DNA of 64,000 nucleotides from Allochromatium humboldtianum (GTDB lineage Bacteria > Pseudomonadota > Gammaproteobacteria > Chromatiales > Chromatiaceae), in the NCBI RefSeq assembly GCF_013385175.1, contig NZ_JABZEO010000004.1, forward strand, positions 248,001 through 312,000, in the 5' to 3' direction. Shown piece after piece: positions 1-7,877 of this stretch (the stretch's first letter is position 1; each line of letters opens with the position of its first letter). Position numbers and translations under genes: made by a program. The notes beneath the pieces were generated by a model. It ran no database searches. It saw nothing but the letters and a program-made list of their open reading frames with translations, and was not told the DNA's origin.

Positions 1-296
1 CTCACGGGTACGCCGAGCGCGCGACGGATGAGCGGCAGGTCGCGATGGAAGAGCTGGTCCTGAAGATTGCGCGTCCCGGTCGAGATCACGACCTTGCGCT
101 CCGAGAGCAGCGCCGGAACCAAGTAGGCGAAGGTCTTGCCGGTGCCTGTACCGGCCTCACAGATGAGCACGCCGCCGGATTCGAGGACATCGGCGACCCG
201 CTCGGCCATCGCCTGCTGCTGGGCACGATGGGTGAAACCGGGGATCTGGTCGGCGAGCCGGCCATCAGGGCCGAGGATGTGGGACAGATCGGTCAT
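1..296 (-). CDS. yoaA: YoaA/DinG-family ATP-dependent DNA helicase, N-terminal part only
   Basis: Leftward gene cut by the window edge; only the first 98 residues are visible. The fragment starts at the ATG at 296 and carries the Walker A motif EAGTGTGKT at residues 47-55, followed by a STGTRNLQDQL segment (helicase motif Ia region). The opening DGRLADQIPGF is typical of YoaA, the XPD-like 5'-3' helicase of the DinG family that in E. coli works with the clamp-loader subunit chi in replication-fork repair. YoaA/DinG proteins usually carry an iron-sulfur cluster, but that region would lie outside the window. YoaA rather than DinG proper is inferred from the N-terminus alone. Confidence 0.85.
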   Translation of the reverse strand, partial: MTDLSHILGPDGRLADQIPGFTHRAQQQAMAERVADVLESGGVLICEAGTGTGKTFAYLVPALLSERKVVISTGTRNLQDQLFHRDLPLIRRALGVPV

Positions 297-440
297 GATC
301 TCAGGTGTCAGCGCGGGTCTTGAGCACAGGTCGCGCTCAACCCTGTAGCGGAACCTCCGGCTTCGATCGGGGCATCATGATTTCATGGTTTGGAGAAGTC
401 AATCGTGATGTCGGCTAAAGCCAAGACGTCGTGCCGGTGA

Positions 441-470
441 TTGACAATGGATCGCTACGGATTTGAGAAT
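441..470 (+). promoter_or_regulatory. candidate sigma70 promoter for cysC
   Basis: A perfect -35 TTGACA at 441-446 is followed after 18 bases by GAGAAT (465-470, 4 of 6 to TATAAT). It lies about 70 bases upstream of the cysC start. The space between the divergent yoaA start (296) and cysC holds no other gene that I can support. Confidence 0.45.
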
Positions 471-540
471 GCCGGGCGCGTTCGTTGGCCTCCGACCACC
501 GCTTCGCAATCGGGTTCATACACCAAGAGAAGAATTTCGC

Positions 541-1218
541 ATGACGACCGATGTCCATCTGACCTGGCACGAGCACCGCGTCTCGCGCGAGGATCGCGAG
601 CGTCTCAACGGCCATCGCGGCTGTGTGATCTGGTTGACCGGCCTGAGCGGCTCGGGCAAGAGCACGCTGGCCAATGTACTCGACCACAGGCTGTCGGAAC
701 GCGGCATCAAAACGGCGGTGCTCGATGGGGACAATGTGCGTCATGGGCTCAACGCCAGCACGGGGATGCTGCGCGAGACGCACGGCGAGGAATTCGCTCA
801 GCGCTTCGGACTGGGATTCACCGCCATCGATCGCGAAGAGAACATCCGGCGTATCGGTGCGGTCGCACAGCTCTTCTGCGAGGTCGGCATCATCGCCCTG
901 ACGGCTTTCATCAGCCCCTATCGGATCGACCGTCGGCGCGTCAGAAACAGCATGCGCGAGGGCGACTTCATCGAGGTCTTCGTCGACACGCCGCTCGAAG
1001 TGTGCGAACGGCGCGATCCCAAGGGGTTGTACAAGAAGGCACGCGCCGGTGAGCTCAAGCATTTCACAGGCATCGATGATCCCTATGAGGCGCCGGAATC
1101 CCCGGAACTCGCGTTACAGGCCGGCGAGCGCACACCCGAAGAACTGGCCGATGAGGTCATCGCCTATCTCGTCAGCCGGCGGATTTTGCCGCCCGTGGAC
1201 TCGAACCCGACAGGCTGA
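541..1218 (+). CDS. cysC: adenylyl-sulfate (APS) kinase
   Basis: Cytoplasmic enzyme that phosphorylates APS with ATP to PAPS, the activated sulfate used for assimilation and sulfation. The 225-residue product has the P-loop GLSGSGKS (residues 34-41), the APS-binding stretch [10 protein letters not shown] (61-70) and FISPYR (123-128). Compared with the short E. coli-type enzyme, about 20 extra residues (roughly 77-97, containing [11 protein letters not shown]) sit between the DGDNVRHGL strand and the EENIRRIG helix; I recall similar sequences in sulfur-oxidising bacteria. The ATG at 541 was preferred over an in-frame ATG at 463 because AGAAG lies at ribosome-binding distance and the first 26 residues of the longer form look non-coding. 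The next gene follows after 6 bases, so the two are probably co-transcribed. Confidence 0.93.
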   Translation: MTTDVHLTWHEHRVSREDRERLNGHRGCVIWLTGLSGSGKSTLANVLDHRLSERGIKTAVLDGDNVRHGLNASTGMLRETHGEEFAQRFGLGFTAIDREENIRRIGAVAQLFCEVGIIALTAFISPYRIDRRRVRNSMREGDFIEVFVDTPLEVCERRDPKGLYKKARAGELKHFTGIDDPYEAPESPELALQAGERTPEELADEVIAYLVSRRILPPVDSNPTG

Positions 1219-1224
1219 AATTTA

Positions 1225-1740
1225 ATGAAAATCTGCATCGTTTCCGACAGTCATGACCGTGGTCCCATGCTGGCGACCGCCATCGCGGAGGCAAAGACGC
1301 GCGGGGCCGAGTGTGTCCTGCATTGCGGCGATCTGATCGGCACCAATACGCTGCTGGCCTCGCTCAAGCTGGAACTGCCGATCCATGTGATCCACGGCAA
1401 CAATCTCGGCGATCCGGTCTCCATTTCGCGTCTGGCCTGCGGGTCGGGCGGGCAGCTCCAGTATCACGGCAACGATGCGGATCTGACGCTGGCCGGGCGG
1501 CGGATCTTCATGACCCATTATCCGCACATCGGCGAGGCGTTCGCCTGTGCCGGCGAGCATGACCTGGTCTGCTGCGGACACAGCCACGAGCCGGAGATCC
1601 GCTGTCTGGACAATGTGAAGGGTGGTAAGACCTGGCTCGTCAATCCAGGCACCGTGGCCGGTCTCGGCGCACCGGCGGCGACCTGGATCTTCGCAGATCT
1701 GGAGGCGATGACCTTCGAACTCCAGGAACTCGAACGCTAG
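1225..1740 (+). CDS. YfcE/MJ0936-type metallophosphodiesterase
   Basis: A 171-residue calcineurin-like phosphoesterase. The metal-binding motifs appear in the right order: SDSHD at residues 7-11, GD at 35-36, GNN at 58-60, THYPH near 97-101 and GHSH at 118-121. Small proteins of this class (E. coli YfcE) hydrolyse artificial phosphodiesters; the natural substrate is generally unknown. It starts 6 bases after cysC and is probably in the same transcript. That pairing makes a role in turnover of a nucleotide side product (for example PAP or APS breakdown) imaginable, but this is speculation from context only. Confidence 0.85.
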   Translation: MKICIVSDSHDRGPMLATAIAEAKTRGAECVLHCGDLIGTNTLLASLKLELPIHVIHGNNLGDPVSISRLACGSGGQLQYHGNDADLTLAGRRIFMTHYPHIGEAFACAGEHDLVCCGHSHEPEIRCLDNVKGGKTWLVNPGTVAGLGAPAATWIFADLEAMTFELQELER

Positions 1741-1764
1741 CTAGGGATGCAGCGAATTCGAGAC

Positions 1765-1793
1765 TTGACACGGCCTCACTGCACCCTGATAGT
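1765..1793 (+). promoter_or_regulatory. candidate sigma70 promoter for the 52-residue gene
   Basis: Perfect -35 TTGACA (1765-1770), a 17-base spacer, then GATAGT (1788-1793, 4 of 6). It sits just after the preceding phosphoesterase stop and about 60 bases before the small gene at 1852, so that gene likely has its own transcript. Confidence 0.5.
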
Positions 1794-1851
1794 TCCTCAC
1801 CGTGTTCTGCGATAGACACATTGGTCCATCAATCGTTAAAGGTCACATTAC

Positions 1852-2010
1852 ATGAGCGAGCAAAAAACCCGTCCTCAGGTTCCGGATGGCCACAGCCGAT
1901 TCGTCTTGACTCGCCAGAAACAGCCGAATGAAAAAGGCTTCGTTGGTTACGATGTGATTTGGGACTCGTTCCAGAAAGAAGTCAAATATCAGACTCCCAA
2001 GCGTCCCTGA
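1852..2010 (+). CDS. small 52-residue protein of unknown function
   Basis: An ATG at 1852 with AAAGG nine bases upstream opens a clean 52-codon frame ending in TGA at 2010. The product is hydrophilic and basic (many K, R and Q), has no membrane segment, no cysteine and no signal peptide, and ends TPKRP. Its codons are noticeably less GC-rich than those of its neighbours. A promoter-like TTGACA-17-GATAGT lies upstream and a REP-like palindrome follows the stop. I do not recognise the family. The promoter, ribosome-binding site and sensible amino-acid composition together make it a credible gene. Confidence 0.6.
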   Translation: MSEQKTRPQVPDGHSRFVLTRQKQPNEKGFVGYDVIWDSFQKEVKYQTPKRP

Positions 2011-2038
2011 GCCTGGAAACGGACTCTCTGGACTCTCT

Positions 2039-2108
2039 GTAGGATGCGGTGAGTAACGAACCGCATCGATCGCGACTGAGGCGGTTCGCTATGCTCACCC
2101 CATCCTAC
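2039..2108. repeat. REP/BIME-like imperfect palindrome, 70 bases
   Basis: The left arm GTAGGATGCGGTGAG (2039-2053) is matched by the right arm CTCACCCCATCCTAC (2094-2108), complementary at 14 of 15 positions. A second inner pairing joins CGAACCGC on the left to GCGGTTCG on the right. This resembles the widespread GTAGG.TG...GCGAACC family of intergenic palindromes mobilised by RAYT transposases. A half copy lies at 47843 and a RAYT gene at 31315. It may also act as a transcript end or stabiliser between the flanking genes. Confidence 0.7.
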
Positions 2109-2131
2109 GGCACGTCGATTTCGATCGAATC

Positions 2132-2449
2132 ATGAAACTGACACTGGATAGTTCGACCTTCAACGATCTGCAAGCCAAATTCACGGCTGAGATCGTGACC
2201 CGAATCAAGATCAAACTCCAGGAAGCCGGCGTCGAGCCGGACCAGCTCGAAGACCTCACGGCCGGCATTGCGTTGAGCATCGCCGGCGTCATCGACGATC
2301 TCGCCGAGATCGAGGCCGATGGCGTCGAGGTGCATCCTTATCTGACCTTTCGCACCGACGATGAGACGCTCGTCCACTGGGGCGAGAACGCCTATACCTA
2401 TGAGCAGGTTTATGGCGCTATGAGGAAGCTGTTTCACAGCGCGCGGTAA
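2132..2449 (+). CDS. conserved-looking hypothetical protein, 105 residues
   Basis: A 105-residue soluble protein, acidic in its middle part (LEDLTAGIALSIAGVIDDLAEIEADG). It has a helical N-terminal half and a mixed C-terminal half containing PYLTF and HWGENAYTYEQVY. No signal peptide or membrane segment. It starts 23 bases after the REP-like palindrome without an obvious Shine-Dalgarno sequence, so the start is less certain than the frame. It converges with the SlyD-like gene, with stops about 14 bases apart. I do not recognise a family. Confidence 0.6.
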   Translation: MKLTLDSSTFNDLQAKFTAEIVTRIKIKLQEAGVEPDQLEDLTAGIALSIAGVIDDLAEIEADGVEVHPYLTFRTDDETLVHWGENAYTYEQVYGAMRKLFHSAR

Positions 2450-2463
2450 AGTCCGAACCCCGG

Positions 2464-2988
2464 TCAGATCGGCCGTGTCGGTGATCCGCCGATGTCCGGT
2501 CCCTGCTCCGGCTTGCCGCCGGCGGCGATCTCCGCATCCGTCGCTTCGCGCACGCTCAGCACTTCCAGCTCGAAGATCACCTGCCGCTCGCACAGCGGAT
2601 GATTGCCGTCGATCGTCAGCGTTTTGTCGTCCATGCGAGTGACGAAAAAGGTCTTGGTCTCGCCCTTCTCGTTCTCCATGAGGATCTGCATACCGACTTC
2701 GCGATATTCCTCGGGAACGTTCTCGATCAGATCCGTGATGACGAGTGATTCATCCCGCGCCCCATAGAGATCGCTGCAATCGATCGGAACCGAGATCGTC
2801 TCGCCAACCGCCCGGCCCTCCAGTTCCGCCATGACGCGCGGATCGAGCACCGAATTGTGACCGTGGACATAGCCCAGCGGAAATTCCACGGCCGTCAGAA
2901 CATTCCCCGTCTTCTGATCGAGGACGCGATAGCTCAGCTCGACGAATGTATCGTCACGAATGATCTGTTTCATCATGACCTCGGACAT
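2464..2988 (-). CDS. SlyD-like FKBP-type peptidyl-prolyl cis-trans isomerase
   Basis: A 174-residue cytoplasmic folding helper. FKBP features are PLGYVHGHNSVLDPRV (residues 37-52) and the insert-in-flap region, closing with IDGNHPLCERQVIFELEVL and VREATDAE, which closely follows the SlyD pattern (DGNHPLAG...EV..VREAT). It lacks the histidine/cysteine-rich metal-binding tail of E. coli SlyD and ends in a short Gly/Pro-rich tail instead. Its start overlaps the stop of the upstream 116-residue gene in a TGATG junction, so the two are translationally coupled. Position downstream of aprA suggests possible service in maturation of the APS reductase system, but a terminator intervenes and this is inference. 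Confidence 0.85.
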   Translation of the reverse strand: MSEVMMKQIIRDDTFVELSYRVLDQKTGNVLTAVEFPLGYVHGHNSVLDPRVMAELEGRAVGETISVPIDCSDLYGARDESLVITDLIENVPEEYREVGMQILMENEKGETKTFFVTRMDDKTLTIDGNHPLCERQVIFELEVLSVREATDAEIAAGGKPEQGPDIGGSPTRPI

Positions 2989-3338
2989 CAGAAGATCGAC
3001 GCGGCAAAGATACGCACTTCGCCATTCTCATAGCCGAGCACCATGCGCCCCAGCCACTCGCCTTCGCGCGCCGTACTGCGAACGCGGTAGAGCGCCGTCA
3101 CATGCTCGCCACGCCGGATGAGTCCGAGAAAATCGCGCTCCTCGACCAGATTGCGAGCCAGATCACTATGCGCGAACTGCTTGCCCATTTCGACTTCGTT
3201 CAAGCCGAGCAGCAGGTTGTAGGAGAACTTCTTGATGAACTTGCCGTACTGGCCCTTGTTGGAATACTTGACGAGATCGTCCCACATGGGGTGCGCGATC
3301 TCGATGATTTCGTCGTCGGTCAGATCATTGATGTTCAT
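2988..3338 (-). CDS. hypothetical protein downstream of aprA, 116 residues
   Basis: Soluble 116-residue protein with a helical first half (DDEIIEIAHPMWDDLVKYSN) and a strand-rich second half (TALYRVR, WLGRMVLGYENGEVRIF). The alternation of helices and a final beta sheet could fit an NTF2-like or related small fold, but I cannot name a family. It is coupled by a TGATG overlap to the SlyD-like gene and begins about 115 bases after the aprA stop, beyond a strong terminator. It is thus either expressed by read-through of the sat-apr transcript or from its own start. Function unknown. Confidence 0.7.
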   Translation of the reverse strand: MNINDLTDDEIIEIAHPMWDDLVKYSNKGQYGKFIKKFSYNLLLGLNEVEMGKQFAHSDLARNLVEERDFLGLIRRGEHVTALYRVRSTAREGEWLGRMVLGYENGEVRIFAASIF

Positions 3339-3388
3339 ATCACCATCAAATCGTCTTCAAGCTACGGCGTTTCAGCCTTCAGTCCCGG

Positions 3389-3424
3389 AAAAAAACTGGG
3401 CTCCCGGCACCGCCGAGAGCCCAG
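3389..3424 (-). terminator. rho-independent terminator after aprA
   Basis: Read on the minus strand: CTGGGCTC (3424-3417), a 13-base loop, GAGCCCAG (3403-3396), then seven consecutive T (3395-3389). The perfect 8-base stem and T run directly follow the aprA stop, closing the sat-aprMBA transcript. Confidence 0.85.
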
Positions 3425-3452
3425 ACTTTATTTCAGGGCGAGCGCGATCCTG

Positions 3453-5315
3453 TCAGGCATCGACCAGATGGTAACAGGGCGCCTTTTCCATGGTGTACTC
3501 GCCGGTATCCGGATCGCGACGCGACACCGTCAGCACATGCCAGTTCTCGTCGTCGACCTTCAGGGCGTCGCCACGGTAGTAGTAGCCCGGCCAGCGGGTC
3601 TCCTTGCGGAACAGGGTGTGATGCAGCACGGCCTCGGAGGTGAGCTGACGATGCTTCAGCTCCCAGGCGCGCAGCAGCTCGTGGATGTTCTCCGCGGCTA
3701 TTTTCTCGAGATCCTCTTCCAGGAGCTTCATCTTCTTCAGACCGATGTTGAGCAGCTTGTCATTGGTCATGTAGCTGACGGTCACGCCGCCGCAGTACTC
3801 GTCCATCAGCTTCTGCAGGCGATCCAGACCCTGACGCGGGTTGATGTAGTTCGGGTTGACCGAACCGGCGGTGATCTCGTTGCGATAGACCCGGTAGTGC
3901 TCCATCGGCTTGTAGATCTCCTGGCGACGCCGCTCGATCTGCGCGTCCGAGACCCGGATGCCATCGGCCTTGCCGTCGTCGATGTACTTGCAGGCCGCCT
4001 TGGCCGCCAGACGCCCCTCGGTGAAGGAACCGGACGAGAAGGCGTGCGGCGTACCACCGACCGCGTCACCGGCACCGAACAGACCCTCGACCGTGGTCAT
4101 GCGGTTGTAGCCCCAGAAATACTCGGGCGGCGAGACATCCTCCGGACCCGAACACCAGGCGCCGCAGCCGGTCGCGTGCGAACCCATGACGTAAGGCTCG
4201 GAGGTGGTCAGCTCAGGGTTCTCGTTCTTCGGATCGACGTCGGTGGCGGCCCAGAGCACGGCCTGGCCGACGGTCATGCCGAGGAAGTTGTGCCAGCCGA
4301 TCTCTTCCAGATGCGGATCCTGGAAGGCTTCCATGGTGACCATGTGGATCGGCCCACGACCGGCGTTGACCTCGCTGATCAGCGCATGGTTGCGCAGACA
4401 GGTCGGGATCGGGCGATGGGTGCGGTGCGAGAGTTCCGGGTCGAGATATTCCTTGCCGACCATCTCCTGCAACTGCGGCCACCACTTGGACTCGTACTCT
4501 TCGCCCAGACCGTTCTGCGTATAGGTCTTGAGGTGCAGGAAGTAGGCGCCGACCGGGCCGTAACCGTCCTTGAAGCGGGCCAGGACGATGCGGTTCTCCA
4601 TCTGGGTCATCTTGGCGCCGGCGCCGATCAGCAGACCATAGGCCGAGCCCGAGGACCAGGGCGCATACCAGACGCGACCCGCGCCCTCGCCCACCGACCG
4701 CGGCTTGTAGATGTTCGAGGCGCCGCCGGCGGCGACGATCACGGTCTTGGACTTGAAGACATGATAGTTGCCGGTGCGCACGTTGAAGCCGACCGCGCCC
4801 GCGACCCGGTTGGGCTTGCTCTCGTCCATCAGCAGATGGGTGACGCAGATGCGGTTGAAGACCTTGTCGGCCGACTTCTTCGCCGCTTCGGCGACGATCG
4901 GCTTGTAGGACTCACCGTGGATCATGATCTGCCAGCGGCCTTCACGCTGATAGGCGCCGGTCTTGGGGTTGCGCATCAGCGGCAGACCCCATTCCTCGAA
5001 CTGGTGCACCGCCGAATCGACGTGGCGCGCCATGTCGAACAGCAGGTCTTCGCGCACCATGCCCATCAGGTCGATGCGCGCATAACGCACATGATCTTCC
5101 GGCTTGTTCTCGCCGAAGCGGGTGCCCATGTAGCAGTTGATGGCGTACAGACCCTGGGCCACGGCGCCGGAGCGATCGATGTTGGCCTTCTCGGCGATGA
5201 CGATCTTCTTGTCCTGGCCCCAGTAGCGCGCCTCGAAGGCCGCGCCCGTGCCGCCCAGGCCCGCGCCGACGACCAGAACGTCGATGCCGTCCTCGATGAT
5301 TGTCTTGTAAGCCAT
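3453..5315 (-). CDS. aprA: dissimilatory adenylylsulfate (APS) reductase, alpha subunit
   Basis: FAD-containing catalytic subunit of APS reductase. In sulfur oxidisers it runs in reverse, joining sulfite to AMP to form APS in the cytoplasm. The product has 620 residues, the normal length. The FAD dinucleotide fold VVGAGLGGTGAA lies at residues 15-26, and the family-typical segments DRSGAVAQGLYAINCYMG and GAGDAVGGTPHAFSSGS are present. The ATG at 5315 was chosen over an in-frame GTG at 5324 because it overlaps the aprB stop in a TGATG junction and has AAGGGG at suitable distance. Last gene of sat-aprM-aprB-aprA, followed by a strong terminator. Confidence 0.97.
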   Translation of the reverse strand: MAYKTIIEDGIDVLVVGAGLGGTGAAFEARYWGQDKKIVIAEKANIDRSGAVAQGLYAINCYMGTRFGENKPEDHVRYARIDLMGMVREDLLFDMARHVDSAVHQFEEWGLPLMRNPKTGAYQREGRWQIMIHGESYKPIVAEAAKKSADKVFNRICVTHLLMDESKPNRVAGAVGFNVRTGNYHVFKSKTVIVAAGGASNIYKPRSVGEGAGRVWYAPWSSGSAYGLLIGAGAKMTQMENRIVLARFKDGYGPVGAYFLHLKTYTQNGLGEEYESKWWPQLQEMVGKEYLDPELSHRTHRPIPTCLRNHALISEVNAGRGPIHMVTMEAFQDPHLEEIGWHNFLGMTVGQAVLWAATDVDPKNENPELTTSEPYVMGSHATGCGAWCSGPEDVSPPEYFWGYNRMTTVEGLFGAGDAVGGTPHAFSSGSFTEGRLAAKAACKYIDDGKADGIRVSDAQIERRRQEIYKPMEHYRVYRNEITAGSVNPNYINPRQGLDRLQKLMDEYCGGVTVSYMTNDKLLNIGLKKMKLLEEDLEKIAAENIHELLRAWELKHRQLTSEAVLHHTLFRKETRWPGYYYRGDALKVDDENWHVLTVSRRDPDTGEYTMEKAPCYHLVDA

Positions 5316-5797
5316 CAGTAGCACACCCCTTCTTGCATTTTCAGGCCATTGGACTCCAGCGTATGCAGGCCGCCGTCATCGAGACGAATGTATTTGGGCT
5401 CGTTGAACAGCAACTGGCTGTCGCGCATCTCTTTCGACGGCGCGGGCACGTCCTTGAGCTTGGGCGTGTGCTGACCCCATGGCTTGGTGGTGATGGGCGC
5501 GAGCAGGTTCATGTCCTTCTCGCCGTTGCGGAAGATGATGCGCCAGGCGATGACGCCCTTCTCCTCGTCGCGACGCACCCGCACCGAATGGCCCAGCGGG
5601 GCGAAGTCGGCGTAACCACGCACGTCGATCGCGTTGTGGGGACAGGCCTTGACGCAGGAGTAGCACTCCCAGCACATGTTCGGTTCGATGTTGTAGGCAC
5701 GACGGATGGTCGTGTCGATGTGCATGATGTCCGACGGGCAGATGTCGACGCATTGGCCGCAACCGTCGCAGCGCGTCATATAGACGAACGTTGGCAT
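5315..5797 (-). CDS. aprB: APS reductase beta subunit (two 4Fe-4S clusters)
   Basis: Electron-transfer subunit of APS reductase, 160 residues. Two cysteine motifs bind the two 4Fe-4S clusters: CDGCGQCVDICP (Cys 10, 13, 16, 20) and CWECYSCVKACP (Cys 42, 45, 48, 52). The following domain with the C-terminal tail wraps AprA in known structures. It carries electrons from the AprA flavin towards the membrane, presumably to AprM. It starts 44 bases after aprM and overlaps the aprA start by one base (TGATG), which fits 1:1 synthesis of the two subunits. Confidence 0.97.
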   Translation of the reverse strand: MPTFVYMTRCDGCGQCVDICPSDIMHIDTTIRRAYNIEPNMCWECYSCVKACPHNAIDVRGYADFAPLGHSVRVRRDEEKGVIAWRIIFRNGEKDMNLLAPITTKPWGQHTPKLKDVPAPSKEMRDSQLLFNEPKYIRLDDGGLHTLESNGLKMQEGVCY

Positions 5798-5841
5798 TCT
5801 CGTGATCCTCTTCTCTCTCGACTGTGTTCAGCGCGGTGAGA

Positions 5842-6663
5842 TCAGTAATGGGTCGGCGCTTCGCGCTTGATCCCCAGGCCCATGTAGGGCGGGGTCTCGC
5901 CCATGTAGGTCGGGATGTCCGGATAGCGCTCCTTGACGATGGGGTCCGTCAGCTCGGGCAGTTCGGGCAGCTTGTCCATCGAACCGTCGGCCTTGGCGAC
6001 CTTCTTCTGGAAGGCGGCGGCGGGCTTGAAGAACATGTGCGCCAGCTTCGACCAGTAGACGGTGCCGAACAGCGTGGTGGCGGCGGCGATGAAGAGCGCG
6101 AAGATGAGCATGGATCCCAGCAGCGACCACACCAGGGCCAGGGTCGTCGTCAGCAGCAGCGAGACGATGAACAGATCCGACAGATGCACGTCGTACCACT
6201 GATGGCCCTCGGAGCGCACATCGACGCGGATCTTGAACCAGAACCAGTAGCCGCCGATGCAGACCATCAGTGCGCCGAGGTGCCAGAGCAAGGGCACGAA
6301 GCTCGAGGTCTCGCCTTCCACGCCGAAGATCAGGATCGCGGTCGTCACCACAAAGGTGACGAAGCCATACATCATGAGCAGGTGCGACTTGCGCCGGTCG
6401 GGATTCTCGAACTCGCCCGAGGCCAGGACTTCGTTGGCCAGGGTGCTGACGGCGATGCTCATCTTCTCGGCGCCGCCGACTTCGCGCTTGGCCAGTTTCT
6501 TGAGCGACTTGCCTTTCTCGAAGAAATACTGGGCGCTCTTCTTGTGCTTGACGTCGAGCAGGGTGCCGCCGATGACCAGAAGGATCATCAACACGACATA
6601 GGCCTGCATCACGCCCGGCGCAATGAACGCCGACAGCTCGGCGAAGGGATTGCTGGTAATCAT
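5842..6663 (-). CDS. aprM: AprM, membrane anchor/quinone-interacting partner of APS reductase
   Basis: A 273-residue integral membrane protein with about five hydrophobic helices (near residues 18-36, 92-113, 123-144, 162-182 and 184-203) and a hydrophilic C-terminal tail after residue 225. In Chromatiaceae and some other sulfur oxidisers, aprM sits between sat and aprB and is thought to replace the QmoABC complex, linking AprBA to the quinone pool. Position, length and topology fit that protein; electron-transfer function is known only by inference. It starts 20 bases after the sat stop and belongs to the same transcript. Confidence 0.92.
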   Translation of the reverse strand: MITSNPFAELSAFIAPGVMQAYVVLMILLVIGGTLLDVKHKKSAQYFFEKGKSLKKLAKREVGGAEKMSIAVSTLANEVLASGEFENPDRRKSHLLMMYGFVTFVVTTAILIFGVEGETSSFVPLLWHLGALMVCIGGYWFWFKIRVDVRSEGHQWYDVHLSDLFIVSLLLTTTLALVWSLLGSMLIFALFIAAATTLFGTVYWSKLAHMFFKPAAAFQKKVAKADGSMDKLPELPELTDPIVKERYPDIPTYMGETPPYMGLGIKREAPTHY

Positions 6664-6683
6664 CTCATTGGCTCTCCGTTGGG

Positions 6684-7877
6684 CTACGACTGAGGGAGTG
6701 ACTGGTAGTAATCCATGAGGATCTGTGCGACCTCGGGGCGCGAGAACTCGGGCGGCGGGGCCTCGCCCTGGCCGAGCATCTCGCGGACGCGGGTGCCGGA
6801 CAGCAGGATGAAATCCTCTTTGGTGTGGTCCGGGACGTCGCGCATCATCACCACCCGGTCGAGCTTCTTCGAGTAGGCGGTGTGGTCGGCGCGGAAGATC
6901 TCGATGGCGAGCGCGCCGGCGGGGACCGCGTCATCGAAGATGGTCTGGGCGTCGAAGGGACCGTAGTAATCGCCGACGCCGGCATGATCGCGCCCGATGA
7001 TGAAGTGGGTCGCGCCCATGTTCTGACGGAAATAGGCGTGCAGCACCGCCTCGCGCGGCCCGGCATAGAGCATGTCGAAGCCGTAGCCCGTGACCATCAC
7101 GGTGTTGGGCGGGAAGTAGAGCTCGGCCATGGTGCGGATGGCCGCATCGCGCACCGGGGCCGGGATATCGCCCGGCTTGAGCTGACCGAGCAGCATGTGG
7201 ATGACGACTCCATCGGCCTCGACCGCCTCCATCGCCATCTTGCACAGTTCCTCGTGCGCGCGATGCATGGGGTTGCGGGTCTGGAAGGCGACGATCTTCT
7301 GCCAGCCGCGTTCCTGGATCTCGTGACGGATCTCGACGGCGGTGCGGAAGGTGTCGGGGAAGTCGGTCTGGAAGTAGGAGAAGTTGAGAACCTGGATCGG
7401 TCCCGAGATGGCGATGCGGCCCTGGCTGTTGAAGGTCTCGACGCCTGGGTGCTTCGGGTCCGAGGTGCCGTAGACCTGTTCGGTCATCAGCGCCATCTGG
7501 TCGTCCGAGACCTGTTCGACGGCGGTGACATCCATGACCGCCAGCACCGGCTTGCCCTCGACGTTCGGGTCACGCAGTGCGATCCGCGTGGCGCCGGCGA
7601 TGGCGTCGGCCGATTCCAGCAGACAGAGCAGCGGCACCGGGAAGAAGCGACCGTCGGTCAGGGTCATCGACTGCGCGGTACTGAGCGCGTCGGCCAGATT
7701 CATGAACCCGTCGAGCGGGCTGAAATACCCGGCGCCCAGCATGACGGCATTGCCGGCGGCCTGGGAGCTGACGATCACCGAGGGCAGCGACTCGGCTTCG
7801 CGCGAGAGTCGGTGGTGCTGCTCGGGGTCATAGACGAAACGCGGCCTGAGTTCATCAGAGCCGACTGGCTTGATCAT
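6684..7877 (-). CDS. sat: dissimilatory ATP sulfurylase (sulfate adenylyltransferase)
   Basis: Single-chain Sat of 397 residues. In sulfur oxidation it turns APS and pyrophosphate into sulfate and ATP, giving substrate-level phosphorylation. The nucleotide-binding motif QTRNPMHRAH is at residues 199-208 and GRDHAG at 295-300. There is no fused APS kinase domain. The ATG at 7877 was chosen because GGAGG lies seven bases upstream; an in-frame GTG at 7913 would add twelve poorly supported residues. First gene of the unit sat-aprM-aprB-aprA. A hairpin and a promoter with an extended -10 lie in the leader. Confidence 0.97.
   Translation of the reverse strand: MIKPVGSDELRPRFVYDPEQHHRLSREAESLPSVIVSSQAAGNAVMLGAGYFSPLDGFMNLADALSTAQSMTLTDGRFFPVPLLCLLESADAIAGATRIALRDPNVEGKPVLAVMDVTAVEQVSDDQMALMTEQVYGTSDPKHPGVETFNSQGRIAISGPIQVLNFSYFQTDFPDTFRTAVEIRHEIQERGWQKIVAFQTRNPMHRAHEELCKMAMEAVEADGVVIHMLLGQLKPGDIPAPVRDAAIRTMAELYFPPNTVMVTGYGFDMLYAGPREAVLHAYFRQNMGATHFIIGRDHAGVGDYYGPFDAQTIFDDAVPAGALAIEIFRADHTAYSKKLDRVVMMRDVPDHTKEDFILLSGTRVREMLGQGEAPPPEFSRPEVAQILMDYYQSLPQS

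Noticed and set aside
3102-5321. 739-codon open frame on the plus strand across aprA
   Set aside because: It is the exact antisense of aprA in GC-rich DNA, has no motifs, no ribosome-binding site and improbable composition (many His, Arg, Asp). A mirror effect of codon bias.
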